Shown here: piece after piece, positions 16,384-28,100 of the stretch
Layout of the letters: every line of letters begins with the position of its first letter
Numbering within the stretch: position 1 is the first letter of the stretch
Source of the DNA: Enterococcus crotali
GTDB lineage: Bacteria; Bacillota; Bacilli; Lactobacillales; Enterococcaceae
Assembly: GCF_000633635.1 (NCBI RefSeq)
Contig: NZ_AYPQ01000005.1
Location: 8,260 to 72,259 of the forward strand
Direction: 5' to 3'
Length of the DNA stretch: 64,000 bases
Notes under the pieces: generated by a model
Databases searched by the model: none
The model's input: the letters and a program-made list of their open reading frames with translations, nothing else
What the model was told of the DNA's origin: nothing
Made by a program: the position numbers and the translations under genes

Positions 16384-16510
16384 GAAACAGTTACTTTACA
16401 GTTTTGTAAAATATTCTTAAAATGAATGACAATCATTGCTAATAATGCAATAATAACATTTAGTGATGTTGCAAATAACAATAAAATAAATTAGTATAAG
16501 GAGTTTTTTC

Positions 16511-17394
16511 ATGAAAGGGATCATCTTAGCTGGAGGAAGTGGAACCAGACTATATCCGTTAACGAAAGCCACATCAAAACAATTAATGCCTATCTACGAC
16601 AAACCAATGATCTATTATCCAATGTCTACTTTGATGTTGGCAGGAATCAAAGAAATTTTGATTATTTCTACACCCGATGATACGCCGCGCTTTGAAAATT
16701 TATTTGGCGATGGAAAAGATCTAGGTATTCATATTGAATATGCAGTTCAAGAAAGTCCTGATGGTCTTGCGCAAGCCTTTATCATAGGAGAGAAGTTTAT
16801 CGGTGATGATAGTGTTTGTCTTGTTTTAGGTGATAATATTTATTATGGCGGCGGACTATCTAACATGTTGCAGCGCGCAGCTACAAAGGAAAGCGGAGCG
16901 ACTGTTTTCGGTTATCATGTGAACGATCCGGAGCGTTTGGTGTAGTTGAGTTTGATGATCAAATGCGTGCTCTTTCAATTGAAGAAAAACCTGAACAACC
17001 AAAATCAAATTATGCTGTTACTGGCCTATATTTTTACGATAATGATGTAATTGAGATTGCCAAAAATATTAAACCATCCGACCGTGGTGAATTAGAGATC
17101 ACCGATGTCAATAAAGTCTATTTGGAAAAGAATAAATTATCTGTTGAATTGATGGGACGTGGCTATGCGTGGTTAGATACTGGAACGCATGAATCGCTTT
17201 TGGAAGCTTCAACATTTATTGAAACGATTGAAAAACGACAAAATTTAAAAGTAGCTTGTTTGGAAGAAATTGCGTATCGAATGGGTTATATCACAAAAAA
17301 TCAATTAGTTGAGTTAGCACAGCCATTGAAGAAAAATGGGTACGGACAATACTTACTAAGATTAGCAGACACAGAAGTAGGGGCGAAGGATTAA
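16511..17394 (+). CDS. rmlA: RmlA, glucose-1-phosphate thymidylyltransferase (frameshift, probable sequence error)
   Basis: The first enzyme of dTDP-L-rhamnose synthesis joins dTTP and glucose-1-phosphate. About 294 residues after repair, matching the family. The nucleotide loop [13 protein letters not shown], then [15 protein letters not shown] and [10 protein letters not shown] are in the first frame. [23 protein letters not shown] and [13 protein letters not shown] are in the second. One T added to the TTT at 16936-16938 restores DPERFGVVEF. AAGGAG precedes the ATG. It is the E. faecalis epaE equivalent and its stop overlaps the rmlC start. Confidence 0.92.
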
Positions 17395-17966
17395 TGAAAG
17401 TTATTGAGACGAAACTACAAGATGTAAAAATCATTGAGATGGATGTTTTTGGCGACCATCGCGGCTTTTTTACAGAGAGCTATTCCAAAGAAAAATTTGC
17501 TGAACATGGTTTGGATTTTGACTTTGTTCAAGATAACCATTCGCTTTCAAGTGAAGCTGGCGTTTTACGTGGCTTGCATTTTCAAAAAGGTGAGGCGGCT
17601 CAAACAAAATTGATTCGTGTCGTAACCGGTGCAGTGCTAGATGTGATCGTGGATATTCGTAAAGGCAGCCCCACTTATGGACAATGGGAAGGCTATATTT
17701 TGTCAGAGCGCAATCATCGCCAACTATTGGTACCTAAAGGCTATGCACATGGATTTGTAACGTTGACACCAAATGTCAACTTTATGTATAAGTGCGATAA
17801 TTATTATAATGCACCGGCAGATGGCGGTATTGCCTTTGATGATCCAGGTCTAGCAATCGATTGGCCAATTGATATCCAAAAAGCAATTACCTCTGAAAAA
17901 GATAAAAATCACCCAACGTTAAAAGAATTTGAAGCTGAAAATCCTTTTGTTTATGGTGAAATCTAA
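17394..17966 (+). CDS. rmlC: RmlC, dTDP-4-keto-6-deoxyglucose 3,5-epimerase
   Basis: A 190-residue cupin-type epimerase, third enzyme of the dTDP-rhamnose pathway. Motifs visible: DHRGFFTESYSKEKF, QDNHSLSSEAGVLRGLHFQ with the catalytic histidine (RGLHFQ), VDIRKGSPTYGQW and the LVPKGYAHGFVTL segment. The ATG overlaps the rmlA stop as TAATG, so translation is coupled. It corresponds to epaF. The following rmlB has its own AGGAGAG site 22 bases on. Confidence 0.95.
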   Translation: MKVIETKLQDVKIIEMDVFGDHRGFFTESYSKEKFAEHGLDFDFVQDNHSLSSEAGVLRGLHFQKGEAAQTKLIRVVTGAVLDVIVDIRKGSPTYGQWEGYILSERNHRQLLVPKGYAHGFVTLTPNVNFMYKCDNYYNAPADGGIAFDDPGLAIDWPIDIQKAITSEKDKNHPTLKEFEAENPFVYGEI

Positions 17967-17985
17967 AAAACTAGGAGAGATCTAG

Positions 17986-19017
<1,032 letters not shown>

Positions 19018-19084
19018 ATCGATATCGTTTTAATGATATCTTACAGCAGATTTTAACTGAGTATGATTAAAATAGCGAGTTATT

Positions 19085-19125
19085 GAGCGTGGAACAAAAC
19101 TAAAAATTGGTTTTGCTCCACGCTC
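19085..19125. repeat. Dispersed hairpin repeat (short form)
   Basis: GAGCGTGG and CCACGCTC enclose CAAAAC/GTTTTG around a nine-base loop. Same architecture as the repeats at 13851 and 6912. It lies between rmlB and rmlD with no T-run after it, so readthrough is likely. Confidence 0.65.
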
Positions 19126-19203
19126 TAAATACGAATCGGCAGCAAAGAGAAGAAGTATGATGAGCTTTATCTTAGCTTCTTTTTCTTAGAGGAGGAAAAA
19201 AGA

Positions 19204-20046
<843 letters not shown>

Positions 20047-20059
20047 GGGGAAAATAGTT

Positions 20060-21583
20060 TTGGTTGGGAGAGAAAAATTTATAGGGTGGTTCAAGGTAGC
20101 GTTTAAGCAAAGATGGAAGTATTTGCTAGCGCTGTTAATAATCTTTATGGTATTTACACTGTACTTTTTCCAATTTTCTGCAATGCCTAAAAAAATCATT
20201 TTATTGACGGGGATACTTAGTGGACTAGGTATTTTATTGATTGGGAAGAACCTAGCAAAAAGTACATTTTGGATTATTGTGCTGATGGGGACCCTGTTCG
20301 CGTTTATCACACCAGTTTTAGATACGCCTGATGAACATGCGCATTTTTCACGAGCAGTCTACTTATCAGAAGGTCATTTTGGAATGAGCGATAAGGCTGA
20401 CGAGCTGAAAATTTCTAAAGACTTCAAAGTGGTATTAGATCGTGTCCATCATAATTATCACAACGATTTAAAGAAACAGCGTCATACAAAGAAGCAAAAT
20501 GAAGAAACGGTTATTTCACTAACGGCAACCTATTCGTTTATTAGTTACGTACCACAAGCTATTGGCTGGACGTTAGGTAAGGTTTTGAATATGAACCTGT
20601 ATTGGAGCTTTTATCTGGGGAGATTGGTCAATTTGATTGCTTATGCGATCTTGTCTTATTTCGCTATAAAAAATGTGAAAAAATTCAAAGTTCCAATGGC
20701 AGTTGTAACGACTTTGCCAATGGGAGTTTATCTAGCTGCATCCTATAACCAAGATGGTGTATCATTAGGGTTGATTTTCTTGACAATGTCCTTATTCATT
20801 AATTTTATTACAGATGAGTCAAAAATAGAGGCAAAAGAAATTGGTTTGTTTGTGCTATTATGTGGTATATTAGCCACCTGTAAGTTACCTTATGTGATGC
20901 TGGCAGGAATCTTGGTTTTTATTAAGCCAAGTCAATACAAAAACAAAAAAACATATCTATTTGCCTTTGGTGCTGTGATTTTAGCTGCGGTGATAGCGTT
21001 GCTTTGGTATTATTACTACACAACCTTTACACCAGCAAATAGAATGCCAGAAAAAGACCCAACTGAACAATTGAAATTCATGGTTCACAATGTACCGACA
21101 GCAATTAAGTTGATGTTTTCTGGAATAATGGATTCAATCAGTAAGTATCTGGAATTGTTTACATTTGGCTGGTTTTCTTATGGGTCACCACACATTGCAT
21201 TTATGTACTTAGCTTATATAGGTGGGCTGTTTGTTTTTTATCCATTAGAGATCAAGGCTAAGAATTACTTGAACTCTTTAGGCGCTGCAGTGGTGATGGT
21301 GGGGATTATTTTCGCAGTCAATTTAAGCCAATATTTGACTTGGACACCTGTGGGATTGGGAACAGTAGAAGGTGTGCAAGGAAGATATTTTATAGGATTG
21401 CTCGTTTTATTACCAATCTTTGTGAATAGTTCAAAGCTTTTTTATCCTCAAGCAGAATTAAGCGAACAAAGAGAGTTAATGAAAAAGTCAGAGTATGCGC
21501 AAAATATTTGGGTTTTATCTATAGCAACGTATTTCTTAATGACAATGATATTACTCACTTTAGGAAATTATTATAGAGGCTAA
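20060..21583 (+). CDS. DUF2142-type polytopic membrane protein, probable GT-C glycosyltransferase
   Basis: A 507-residue membrane protein with about 11 hydrophobic segments. After the first four segments an extracellular-side loop reads DTPDEHAHFSRAVYLSEG, with the acidic D-E-H signature of DUF2142/GT-C enzymes. These use undecaprenyl-phosphate-linked sugars on the outer face. In group A Streptococcus, GacL has the matching job of adding GlcNAc side chains to the rhamnan. The start is TTG at 20060 behind AGGGGG. The following GT2, DUF2304 and small transporter genes supply the logical partners. The counterpart in E. faecalis lies in the epaI-K interval. Confidence 0.75.
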   Translation: MVGREKFIGWFKVAFKQRWKYLLALLIIFMVFTLYFFQFSAMPKKIILLTGILSGLGILLIGKNLAKSTFWIIVLMGTLFAFITPVLDTPDEHAHFSRAVYLSEGHFGMSDKADELKISKDFKVVLDRVHHNYHNDLKKQRHTKKQNEETVISLTATYSFISYVPQAIGWTLGKVLNMNLYWSFYLGRLVNLIAYAILSYFAIKNVKKFKVPMAVVTTLPMGVYLAASYNQDGVSLGLIFLTMSLFINFITDESKIEAKEIGLFVLLCGILATCKLPYVMLAGILVFIKPSQYKNKKTYLFAFGAVILAAVIALLWYYYYTTFTPANRMPEKDPTEQLKFMVHNVPTAIKLMFSGIMDSISKYLELFTFGWFSYGSPHIAFMYLAYIGGLFVFYPLEIKAKNYLNSLGAAVVMVGIIFAVNLSQYLTWTPVGLGTVEGVQGRYFIGLLVLLPIFVNSSKLFYPQAELSEQRELMKKSEYAQNIWVLSIATYFLMTMILLTLGNYYRG

Positions 21584-21603
21584 TTATAAAGGAGTAAGAT
21601 GAA

Positions 21604-22332
21604 TTGAAAATATTATTGATTATACCTGCATACAATGAAGAAGAAAATATTTTAAATACAATAATGTCTATTGAAAATTTCAAAAAAGAGAATAGTCAGA
21701 ACTATTCTTACATCATTGATTACGTTGTAATCAATGATGGTTCAACAGACAAAACGCAAGCTATTTTAGATGAGAATGGAATCAACTCTGTGCAGTTGAT
21801 CATGAATTTGGGAATCGGTGGCGCTGTTCAAACAGGCTACAGATATGCGGAAGAAAATAATTACGATATTGCTGTTCAGTTTGATGGAGATGGTCAACAC
21901 GATATCAACAGTTTAGATTTCGTCGTACAGCCGATAATAAAAAAAGAAGCTGATTTTGTCATCGGTTCTAGGTTTTTACCAGAGGAAAAAGCCGATTTTC
22001 AAACTACATTCATGCGTCGCGTTGGAATCAAGATCCTGTCCTTTTTGATTTATTTGTCATCTGGGAAAAAGGTTTACGATGTGACTTCTGGATATCGTGC
22101 TTGTAATAAAGATATCATCGCTTATTTTTCAAAAAAATACCCAACGAGTTATCCTGAACCAGAATCAACGGTTCATTTACTTAAAAAGAAATTCAATATC
22201 AAGGAAGTTGCTGTGAATATGATGGAGCGATCTGGTGGGCAATCATCGATTCGTTCATTTACGTCAGTTAAGTATATGATCGAGGTAAGTATTGCAATTA
22301 TTGTTTCAGGTTTTATGCGGGAGGGAGACTAA
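21604..22332 (+). CDS. GT2 polyprenyl-phosphate glycosyltransferase (GacI/DPM-like)
   Basis: A 242-residue family 2 glycosyltransferase of the dolichol-phosphate-mannose-synthase type: IIPAYNEEENI, VVINDGSTDKTQAIL, GIGGAVQTGYRYA, the metal motif QFDGDGQHD, and VIGSRF with RRVGIKILSFLIYLSSG. It probably charges undecaprenyl phosphate with a sugar (GlcNAc in GacI). No C-terminal membrane helices follow, which fits GacI-like enzymes that depend on a small membrane partner, and the next gene supplies one. TTG start behind AAGGAG. The stop overlaps the next ATG. Confidence 0.82.
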   Translation: MKILLIIPAYNEEENILNTIMSIENFKKENSQNYSYIIDYVVINDGSTDKTQAILDENGINSVQLIMNLGIGGAVQTGYRYAEENNYDIAVQFDGDGQHDINSLDFVVQPIIKKEADFVIGSRFLPEEKADFQTTFMRRVGIKILSFLIYLSSGKKVYDVTSGYRACNKDIIAYFSKKYPTSYPEPESTVHLLKKKFNIKEVAVNMMERSGGQSSIRSFTSVKYMIEVSIAIIVSGFMREGD

Positions 22333-22673
22333 TGAGTCCGATTTTAAGAATTGAAGTGCTGATCTTCTCATTACTTTTTTTTGTTTATATTATTCGTTCG
22401 ATCAATAAGAATATTTTCTTGTTAAAAAATGCCATTAGATGGTTGTTTATATCTGCCGGACTAGTAATTTTTGCTATTTTTCCTAAATTACCAGAGTGGT
22501 TAGCAGAACATTTAGGTTTTGAAACGACATCTAATTTCTTATTGATCGCAGCAATCTTTGTTTTGTTGTTTATTGAAATTAAAAATTCCGCCTTGTTGTC
22601 AAAACAACAAACGCAAATCAAATTGTTAATCCAAGAACTTTCAATATTGAAAGATAAAAAGGAGAAAAAATAA
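22332..22673 (+). CDS. DUF2304-like small membrane protein (GacJ-like partner)
   Basis: A 113-residue protein with three hydrophobic segments and a C-terminal cytoplasmic helix that looks like a short coiled coil (KQQTQIKLLIQELSILKDKK). This matches DUF2304 proteins; GacJ of Streptococcus is the characterised member and binds and stimulates GacI. Its start overlaps the stop of the GT2 gene by one base, and its own stop overlaps the next start. The fixed gene pair supports a two-component undecaprenyl-phosphate-sugar synthase. Confidence 0.75.
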   Translation: MSPILRIEVLIFSLLFFVYIIRSINKNIFLLKNAIRWLFISAGLVIFAIFPKLPEWLAEHLGFETTSNFLLIAAIFVLLFIEIKNSALLSKQQTQIKLLIQELSILKDKKEKK

Positions 22674-23017
22674 TGTTCTTATTCTTAATATATGTCGTTT
22701 TATCAACTTCAGGTTTGATTTTGGTAAAGTTAGGTTCCCAAGCAAATTCAATTCAGATCACAAATGCTATTTTTTCTTTTTCGATGTCTTTTACAACGAT
22801 TATTGGTTTTTTATGCTACATGTTTAGCTTTGTTTTATGGATGGTCATTATTAGTAAGTCTGAAGTTTCTTATATTGTTCCAATGGGTGTTGCTTTTACA
22901 AACATAGCTGTTCTAATAGGCTCTAAACTTATTTTACAAGAACAGGTTTCCCTAGGAACTGTGATCGGGACTGGTGTCATCATTCTGGGGATAGTCATTA
23001 TCCAACTAGCTAAATAA
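22673..23017 (+). CDS. Small four-helix EamA/SMR-like transporter, putative lipid-sugar flippase
   Basis: A 114-residue protein with four hydrophobic segments and the end pattern GTVIGTGVIILGIVIIQLAK. It is similar in size and outline to ArnE/ArnF and small multidrug resistance proteins. Placed between an undecaprenyl-phosphate-sugar synthase pair and the rest of epa, it is a good candidate for flipping the charged lipid carrier to the outer face, where the GT-C enzyme would use it. That role is inferred from context. AAAGGAG precedes the ATG. Confidence 0.7.
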   Translation: MFLFLIYVVLSTSGLILVKLGSQANSIQITNAIFSFSMSFTTIIGFLCYMFSFVLWMVIISKSEVSYIVPMGVAFTNIAVLIGSKLILQEQVSLGTVIGTGVIILGIVIIQLAK

Positions 23018-23071
23018 AAGCCACTAAAATCAGCGTTTACTCTCTAAATCTTAAGAAAATACTTACATAAC

Positions 23072-23100
23072 TTGAAAAAAATGCGTATATTCTTTAAACT
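23072..23100 (+). promoter_or_regulatory. Possible internal epa promoter
   Basis: TTGAAA, 17-base spacer, TAAACT in the 151-base gap before epaL. The gap has no terminator. Confidence 0.35.
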
Positions 23101-23168
23101 AGTAATGTTATGCAGCTTATTTTAAGTAGCAATTTAAAAGCGATGGTAATAAGAAAGGAAACGAATCA

Positions 23169-23963
23169 ATGATACGATCTACGCTATCCATTTTTAAAGA
23201 CATTTTTAAAAATAGAAAACTGTTATTACAGTTTTCATTTAACGATTTTAAATCAAAATATGCAGGTTCTGCGTTAGGAATCATCTGGGCGTTTATAACT
23301 CCTTTAGTGACTGTACTAACTTACTGGTTTGTTTTCTCACAAATTCGTGAGCGAGGAGCGAATGAGGAATATCCGTTTATTGTTTATTTAGTTACTGGAT
23401 TGATTCCATGGTTCTTTTTCTCAGACTCATTGATGTCTGCGACAAATGTTTTTAGAGAGTATAGCTATCTGGTAAAAAAAGTAGTCTTTAATGTACAGAT
23501 ATTGCCAACATCGAAAATTTTATCAAATCTATATACGCATCTTTTTTTTATTGCGATTGGTTTTGGAATTACTTCATTAACCGGCATTTATCCAACACTA
23601 CATGCTTTACAATTGATTTATTATCTCTTCTGTCTGATTATTTTCTTAACAGGCATTACTTGGTTAACAGCTTCAACACAACCATTTTTACCTGATATCA
23701 TGCAATTTATCAATGTGGCGATGCAAACGATTATGTGGACACTGCCCATTTTGTGGCAACCTACTGGATGGATCGAAAAAGTGTTGAAATTGAATCCACT
23801 TTACTACATTGTTCAAGGGTACCGTGATTCATTTACAGGGAAAGCGTGGTTCTGGGAACATTGGCAATATGGCTTGTATTTCTGGGGCTTTACAATTGTT
23901 CTTTTGTTAATTGGTTCAACTGTATTTAGACGTTTGAAACCTCATTTTTCAGATGTATTATAA
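23169..23963 (+). CDS. epaL: EpaL, polysaccharide ABC exporter permease
   Basis: A 264-residue ABC-2 type permease (Wzm/TagG class) with six membrane segments and the N-terminal family stretch RKLLLQFSFNDFKSKYAGSA, followed by LGIIWAFITPL. With EpaM it exports the lipid-linked rhamnan across the membrane. The region FLPDIMQFINVAMQTIMWTLPILW and the basic end are typical. The ATP-binding partner follows 18 bases after the stop with AGGAG in between. Confidence 0.93.
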   Translation: MIRSTLSIFKDIFKNRKLLLQFSFNDFKSKYAGSALGIIWAFITPLVTVLTYWFVFSQIRERGANEEYPFIVYLVTGLIPWFFFSDSLMSATNVFREYSYLVKKVVFNVQILPTSKILSNLYTHLFFIAIGFGITSLTGIYPTLHALQLIYYLFCLIIFLTGITWLTASTQPFLPDIMQFINVAMQTIMWTLPILWQPTGWIEKVLKLNPLYYIVQGYRDSFTGKAWFWEHWQYGLYFWGFTIVLLLIGSTVFRRLKPHFSDVL

Positions 23964-23981
23964 AGTATAGGAGCGTAAAAA

Positions 23982-25199
23982 ATGTCAGAATATGCAATCG
24001 ATATACAGAATATAACAAAAACATATAATATGTATAAAAAACCTTCTGATCGTTTTAAAGAAGCACTTAATCCCATGAAAAAAACGTATCACGATCTCTT
24101 TTATGCGTTAAAAGATGTCACAATGCAAATTGAAAAAGGTGAAATGATCGGATTTGTTGGGGAAAATGGTTCTGGTAAATCAACGATTCTTAAAATAATT
24201 ACAGGTGTCTTAACACCGACGTCTGGTTCCATGAAGATCGATGGAAAAATTTCTGCGTTGTTAGAATTAGGCTCAGGTTTTAATCCTGAGTATTCTGGTT
24301 ATGAAAATATCTTCTTAAATGGAATGGTTCTTGGGTTTTCAAGAGAAGAAATGCAGGAACGAGTGGATGATGTCATCAAGTTTGCCGATATTGGTGATCA
24401 CTTATATCAACCTGTAAAAACGTATTCCAGCGGGATGTTTGTCCGTTTAGCTTTCGCTGTGGCAATCAATGTAGATCCAGATATTTTGATCGTGGATGAA
24501 GCTTTGGCAGTTGGAGATTTGGAGTTCCAACTGAAGTGTATGGAGAAATTTACCGAAATAAAAAATTCCGGTAAGACAATTCTTTTTGTTTCTCACGATG
24601 TGAATTCCGTTCGTCGTTTTTGTGATCGAACATTCTGGTTGAAAAATGGTGAAGTTGTTGAATACGGGGATACGATGGACGTGACAACAAATTACGAAAA
24701 CTTCTTAAAGAAAAAATCAATCAAAACCGTTGATCGTGAAAAAACAATTCAAAATGAAGAAACAGTTCCTGATATTATCGAAGTGGATAAAGCGACTTTG
24801 TTAAATTATGCTCTGGAACCTTTAGAAATCGTTACGCAAGATGAGAAGGTCATTGTAAAATTAGAGTATACGGTTAAAAACGATACGATCAAGTCACCAG
24901 TGTGTGGTGTTGCGATTCGAACAGTCGACAATAATTATGTATGTGGACTGAATACTTTATTAGATGGAGTCAAGATTCCTTGGAAAAAAGGTAAAAATGT
25001 TTTTTATCTAGAGTATGGGAAAATGTCTCTTTTGACTGGAGAATATTATTTCGACATTGCGTTTTTTGAAGAGCACGCTACAGTACCTTTGGTTTATAAA
25101 ACGAAATACCTGAACATGTTTATTAGCGGACGCTATGCAGGCGAAGGAATTGTCATTTTAGATCATGAATGGAAGGACACTATTAAAGATGAAATATGA
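23982..25199 (+). CDS. epaM: EpaM, polysaccharide ABC exporter ATP-binding protein with Wzt-like C-domain
   Basis: A 405-residue ATPase of the Wzt/TagH class. Walker A GENGSGKST is near residue 60, the signature YSSGMFVRLA and Walker B ILIVDEALAVGD follow, then the switch LFVSHD. After residue 250 an extra beta-rich domain (ENEETVPDIIEVDK onward) resembles the Wzt carbohydrate-binding domain that recognises the chain end of the exported glycan. Such a domain hints that a chemical cap or a terminal modification controls export; the methyltransferase domain of the next protein could make one. The coding end overlaps epaN by 11 bases. Confidence 0.92.
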   Translation: MSEYAIDIQNITKTYNMYKKPSDRFKEALNPMKKTYHDLFYALKDVTMQIEKGEMIGFVGENGSGKSTILKIITGVLTPTSGSMKIDGKISALLELGSGFNPEYSGYENIFLNGMVLGFSREEMQERVDDVIKFADIGDHLYQPVKTYSSGMFVRLAFAVAINVDPDILIVDEALAVGDLEFQLKCMEKFTEIKNSGKTILFVSHDVNSVRRFCDRTFWLKNGEVVEYGDTMDVTTNYENFLKKKSIKTVDREKTIQNEETVPDIIEVDKATLLNYALEPLEIVTQDEKVIVKLEYTVKNDTIKSPVCGVAIRTVDNNYVCGLNTLLDGVKIPWKKGKNVFYLEYGKMSLLTGEYYFDIAFFEEHATVPLVYKTKYLNMFISGRYAGEGIVILDHEWKDTIKDEI

Positions 25200-28100
25200 T
25201 TTTGAGATGGAAGTTGACGAGAGTACTAGTGTTGGTAAAATCGTTGCTCAAATTAAAGAAAACAGCCGAGTATTAGAGTTTGGCCCAGGAAATGGTCGAA
25301 TGACAAAATATTTGATGGAAGAAAAAAATTGTTATGTCGCAATCGTGGAGCTAGACAAAGAACTTTATGATCATGTCAGTGAATTTTCAAATGACGGATT
25401 TTATGGCAATATCGATGAAGAAGCCTGGACGAAACATTTTGAAGGTCAAACCTTTGATTATATTATTTTTGCAGATGTGTTAGAGCATTTAATGAATCCT
25501 AAAAATGCACTTATGAAAGTAAAACCCTTTTTAAGTGAAAACGGTCAAATCTTGATCACTTTCCCAAATATTGCGCATAATTCTGTATTGATCGATCTAT
25601 TTAACAATAAATTAGATTGGCGTGAAACAGGATTATTAGACGCAACACACAAGTCTTTCTTCGTACAAAGCGGCTTTGAAAAACTTTTTGAAGAAATTGG
25701 TTTATTTATTGCCAAAGAAGATTTTACGATCAATGAAGTTGGCTATAATGAACTTGAATCTAACTATGAAGACTTGCCAGTGGAAGTTCGTGCTGCGTTT
25801 AAAGCACGTCCATTTGGGGAAGTCTATCAGTATTTTTACGCACTTTCTGCTCAAGCGGTAGACAATCCAATTCGCACAATACCAGAAAATTCAAGTTACA
25901 GAAAGAATATTCACTTTTTGTACGATTGCGGTGAGGAAGATCAAAAAGAATTTGATGTTCAACTTAATAATGTGTCAGGTGAAAATAAAACATTTACGAT
26001 CGATATACCGGAAAACATCGAATTATTGAAAATTTTCCCTAGTTTGACAGGAGCGGTAGTCGATATAGAATTAGCTATTGCTGAAACGATCATAAAACCG
26101 AGCGCGACAAATGCAGTTTATAGCAAAGAAACAGAATACTTTTTCTCTGATAATCAGGTACCGGTAATGGAAGTAGACGATAAAAAGATTGCTGGAAAAA
26201 CAATGACGATCACAGTTGACTACAAATACGAAGGCAATTTTTCTGACACGATTCACGGACTGATCGATTATGTAATTGATCAGAAATCGGAAAATAGTCA
26301 GTCAAAAAATACAGGATTAATGGTGAGTGAAAAACAAATGACAAATTATAAAAAAGTCTCCATCAGTAAATTTGATTCACTTATTTCACTAAATATTGAT
26401 GATATCGTTCGTCATGTTGAAGAGAAAAAAACTGTGATTCGTGGTTGGGCCTATTCTAAAGAAGATAAGTTACCGATTGATTTTAAAGTATCTGCTGAAA
26501 TAACTGTTGAATACTCTGTAACAAGAGAATATCGACGAGATGTTATTGATATGTTTGAATTAAAAGGCGATCAAGAGTATGGTTTTGTGATCGAAGTGAT
26601 CGATTCAGATGATCAGCCGACGTATATATTGAATATTGCTGCTAACAACGGCCGTAAATTGCAATACCGTCTGGAAAAACCAAATATGGTTCAGCCTGGT
26701 AATAAAATCCAACGGGCGATGCGTTCTGTTCAAACAAGAGGACTTATCGGCTCGATGAAATGGTATTTTAAGCGTCAAGAACAACAAGAAGCACCAGTTG
26801 ATCCATCAGCTATTTTAGAAGAAATCAAAACATTTACATTTCAGCCAAAAATTTCTGTAGCTGTTCCTGTTTATAATGTGGAAGAAAAATGGTTAGACGC
26901 CTGTGTCTCTTCTCTTCAAAATCAATATTATGAAAACTGGGAGTTATGTTTAGCTGATGATGCATCACCAAGTAGCTACATCAAGCCCTTACTTAAAAAG
27001 TATGCGGATGCCGATGATCGAATCAAAGTGATTTACCGCGAAGAAAATGGTCATATTTCAGAAGCGACAAATTCAGCATTAACGATAGCAACTGGGGATT
27101 ATATTGGATTTATGGATAACGATGATGAATTAGCGCCGCAAGCGTTATATGAAGTGGTCAAAGCTTTAAATGAAGACCAAACAATCGATTTTATCTATAC
27201 AGATGAAGACAAAGTTACGGAAAGTGGCAAACGTTTCAATGCGTTCTATAAATCAAAATGGAATTCTGAGCTGATTTTAAACCATAATTACATTACACAT
27301 TTTGTTGTAGTGAAACGTTCTTTACTAGAAAAAACGGGCGGTTTAAAAACAGAATTTAATGGGGCTCAAGATTATGATTTTGTTTTACGTGCAACTGAAA
27401 ATGCTGAAAATATCACACATATTCCAGGTATGATGTATCATTGGCGGGCGATTGAATCATCAACTGCTTTGAATCCGGAAAGTAAAGGCTATGCTTATGT
27501 TGCGGGACAACGTGCAGTGCAAGCTGCCATGGATCGCCGTAATATCAAAGCCAATGTTGAAATTGCTGAGTTTTATGGTTCCTATAAAATCAATTACGTT
27601 TATGAAACAGTGCCAAAAGTATCCATCGTAATTACTAATGATACAGCGGATATCAATGACTATTTGAAAAAATTGTTGGAAAAAACAATTTATGAAAATT
27701 ATGAGATTGTGCTGCCAAATCAAATGAAAGAAAAAATCCATTCAACAAGTAATAAACTTGTGTACAGTGATGGACAAACAAGAGATGAGTTAGTCAACGC
27801 CAGTACAGGTGAATATATCATGTTTTTAGATGCTGGTTTAGTGCCAACGAAAAGCAATTGGCTTACTGAGATGATGAACATGGGACAACAAGCGCAATCC
27901 GGAATCGTTACAGGAAGAGTGGTCGATCCGCGTTATCGTATCGAAAATATCGGAATCTCTGTTGATGCAGAGAAAAAACGTCTACTTTACCCAGAACAAG
28001 GAACGCCAGGTAAGAGCCTAGGTTATTATTATCGTATTGCGTTACCAAGAAATGTTCAGGCAGTGACTGAAGCATGTATGATTTTCAGAAAAGCGGACTA

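Noticed and set aside
15671-17394. epaD and rmlA as true pseudogenes
   Set aside because: Both are repaired by one base in a homopolymer, their flanking sequence is otherwise intact, and rmlA is needed for the whole locus. Six other breaks in the window have the same form.
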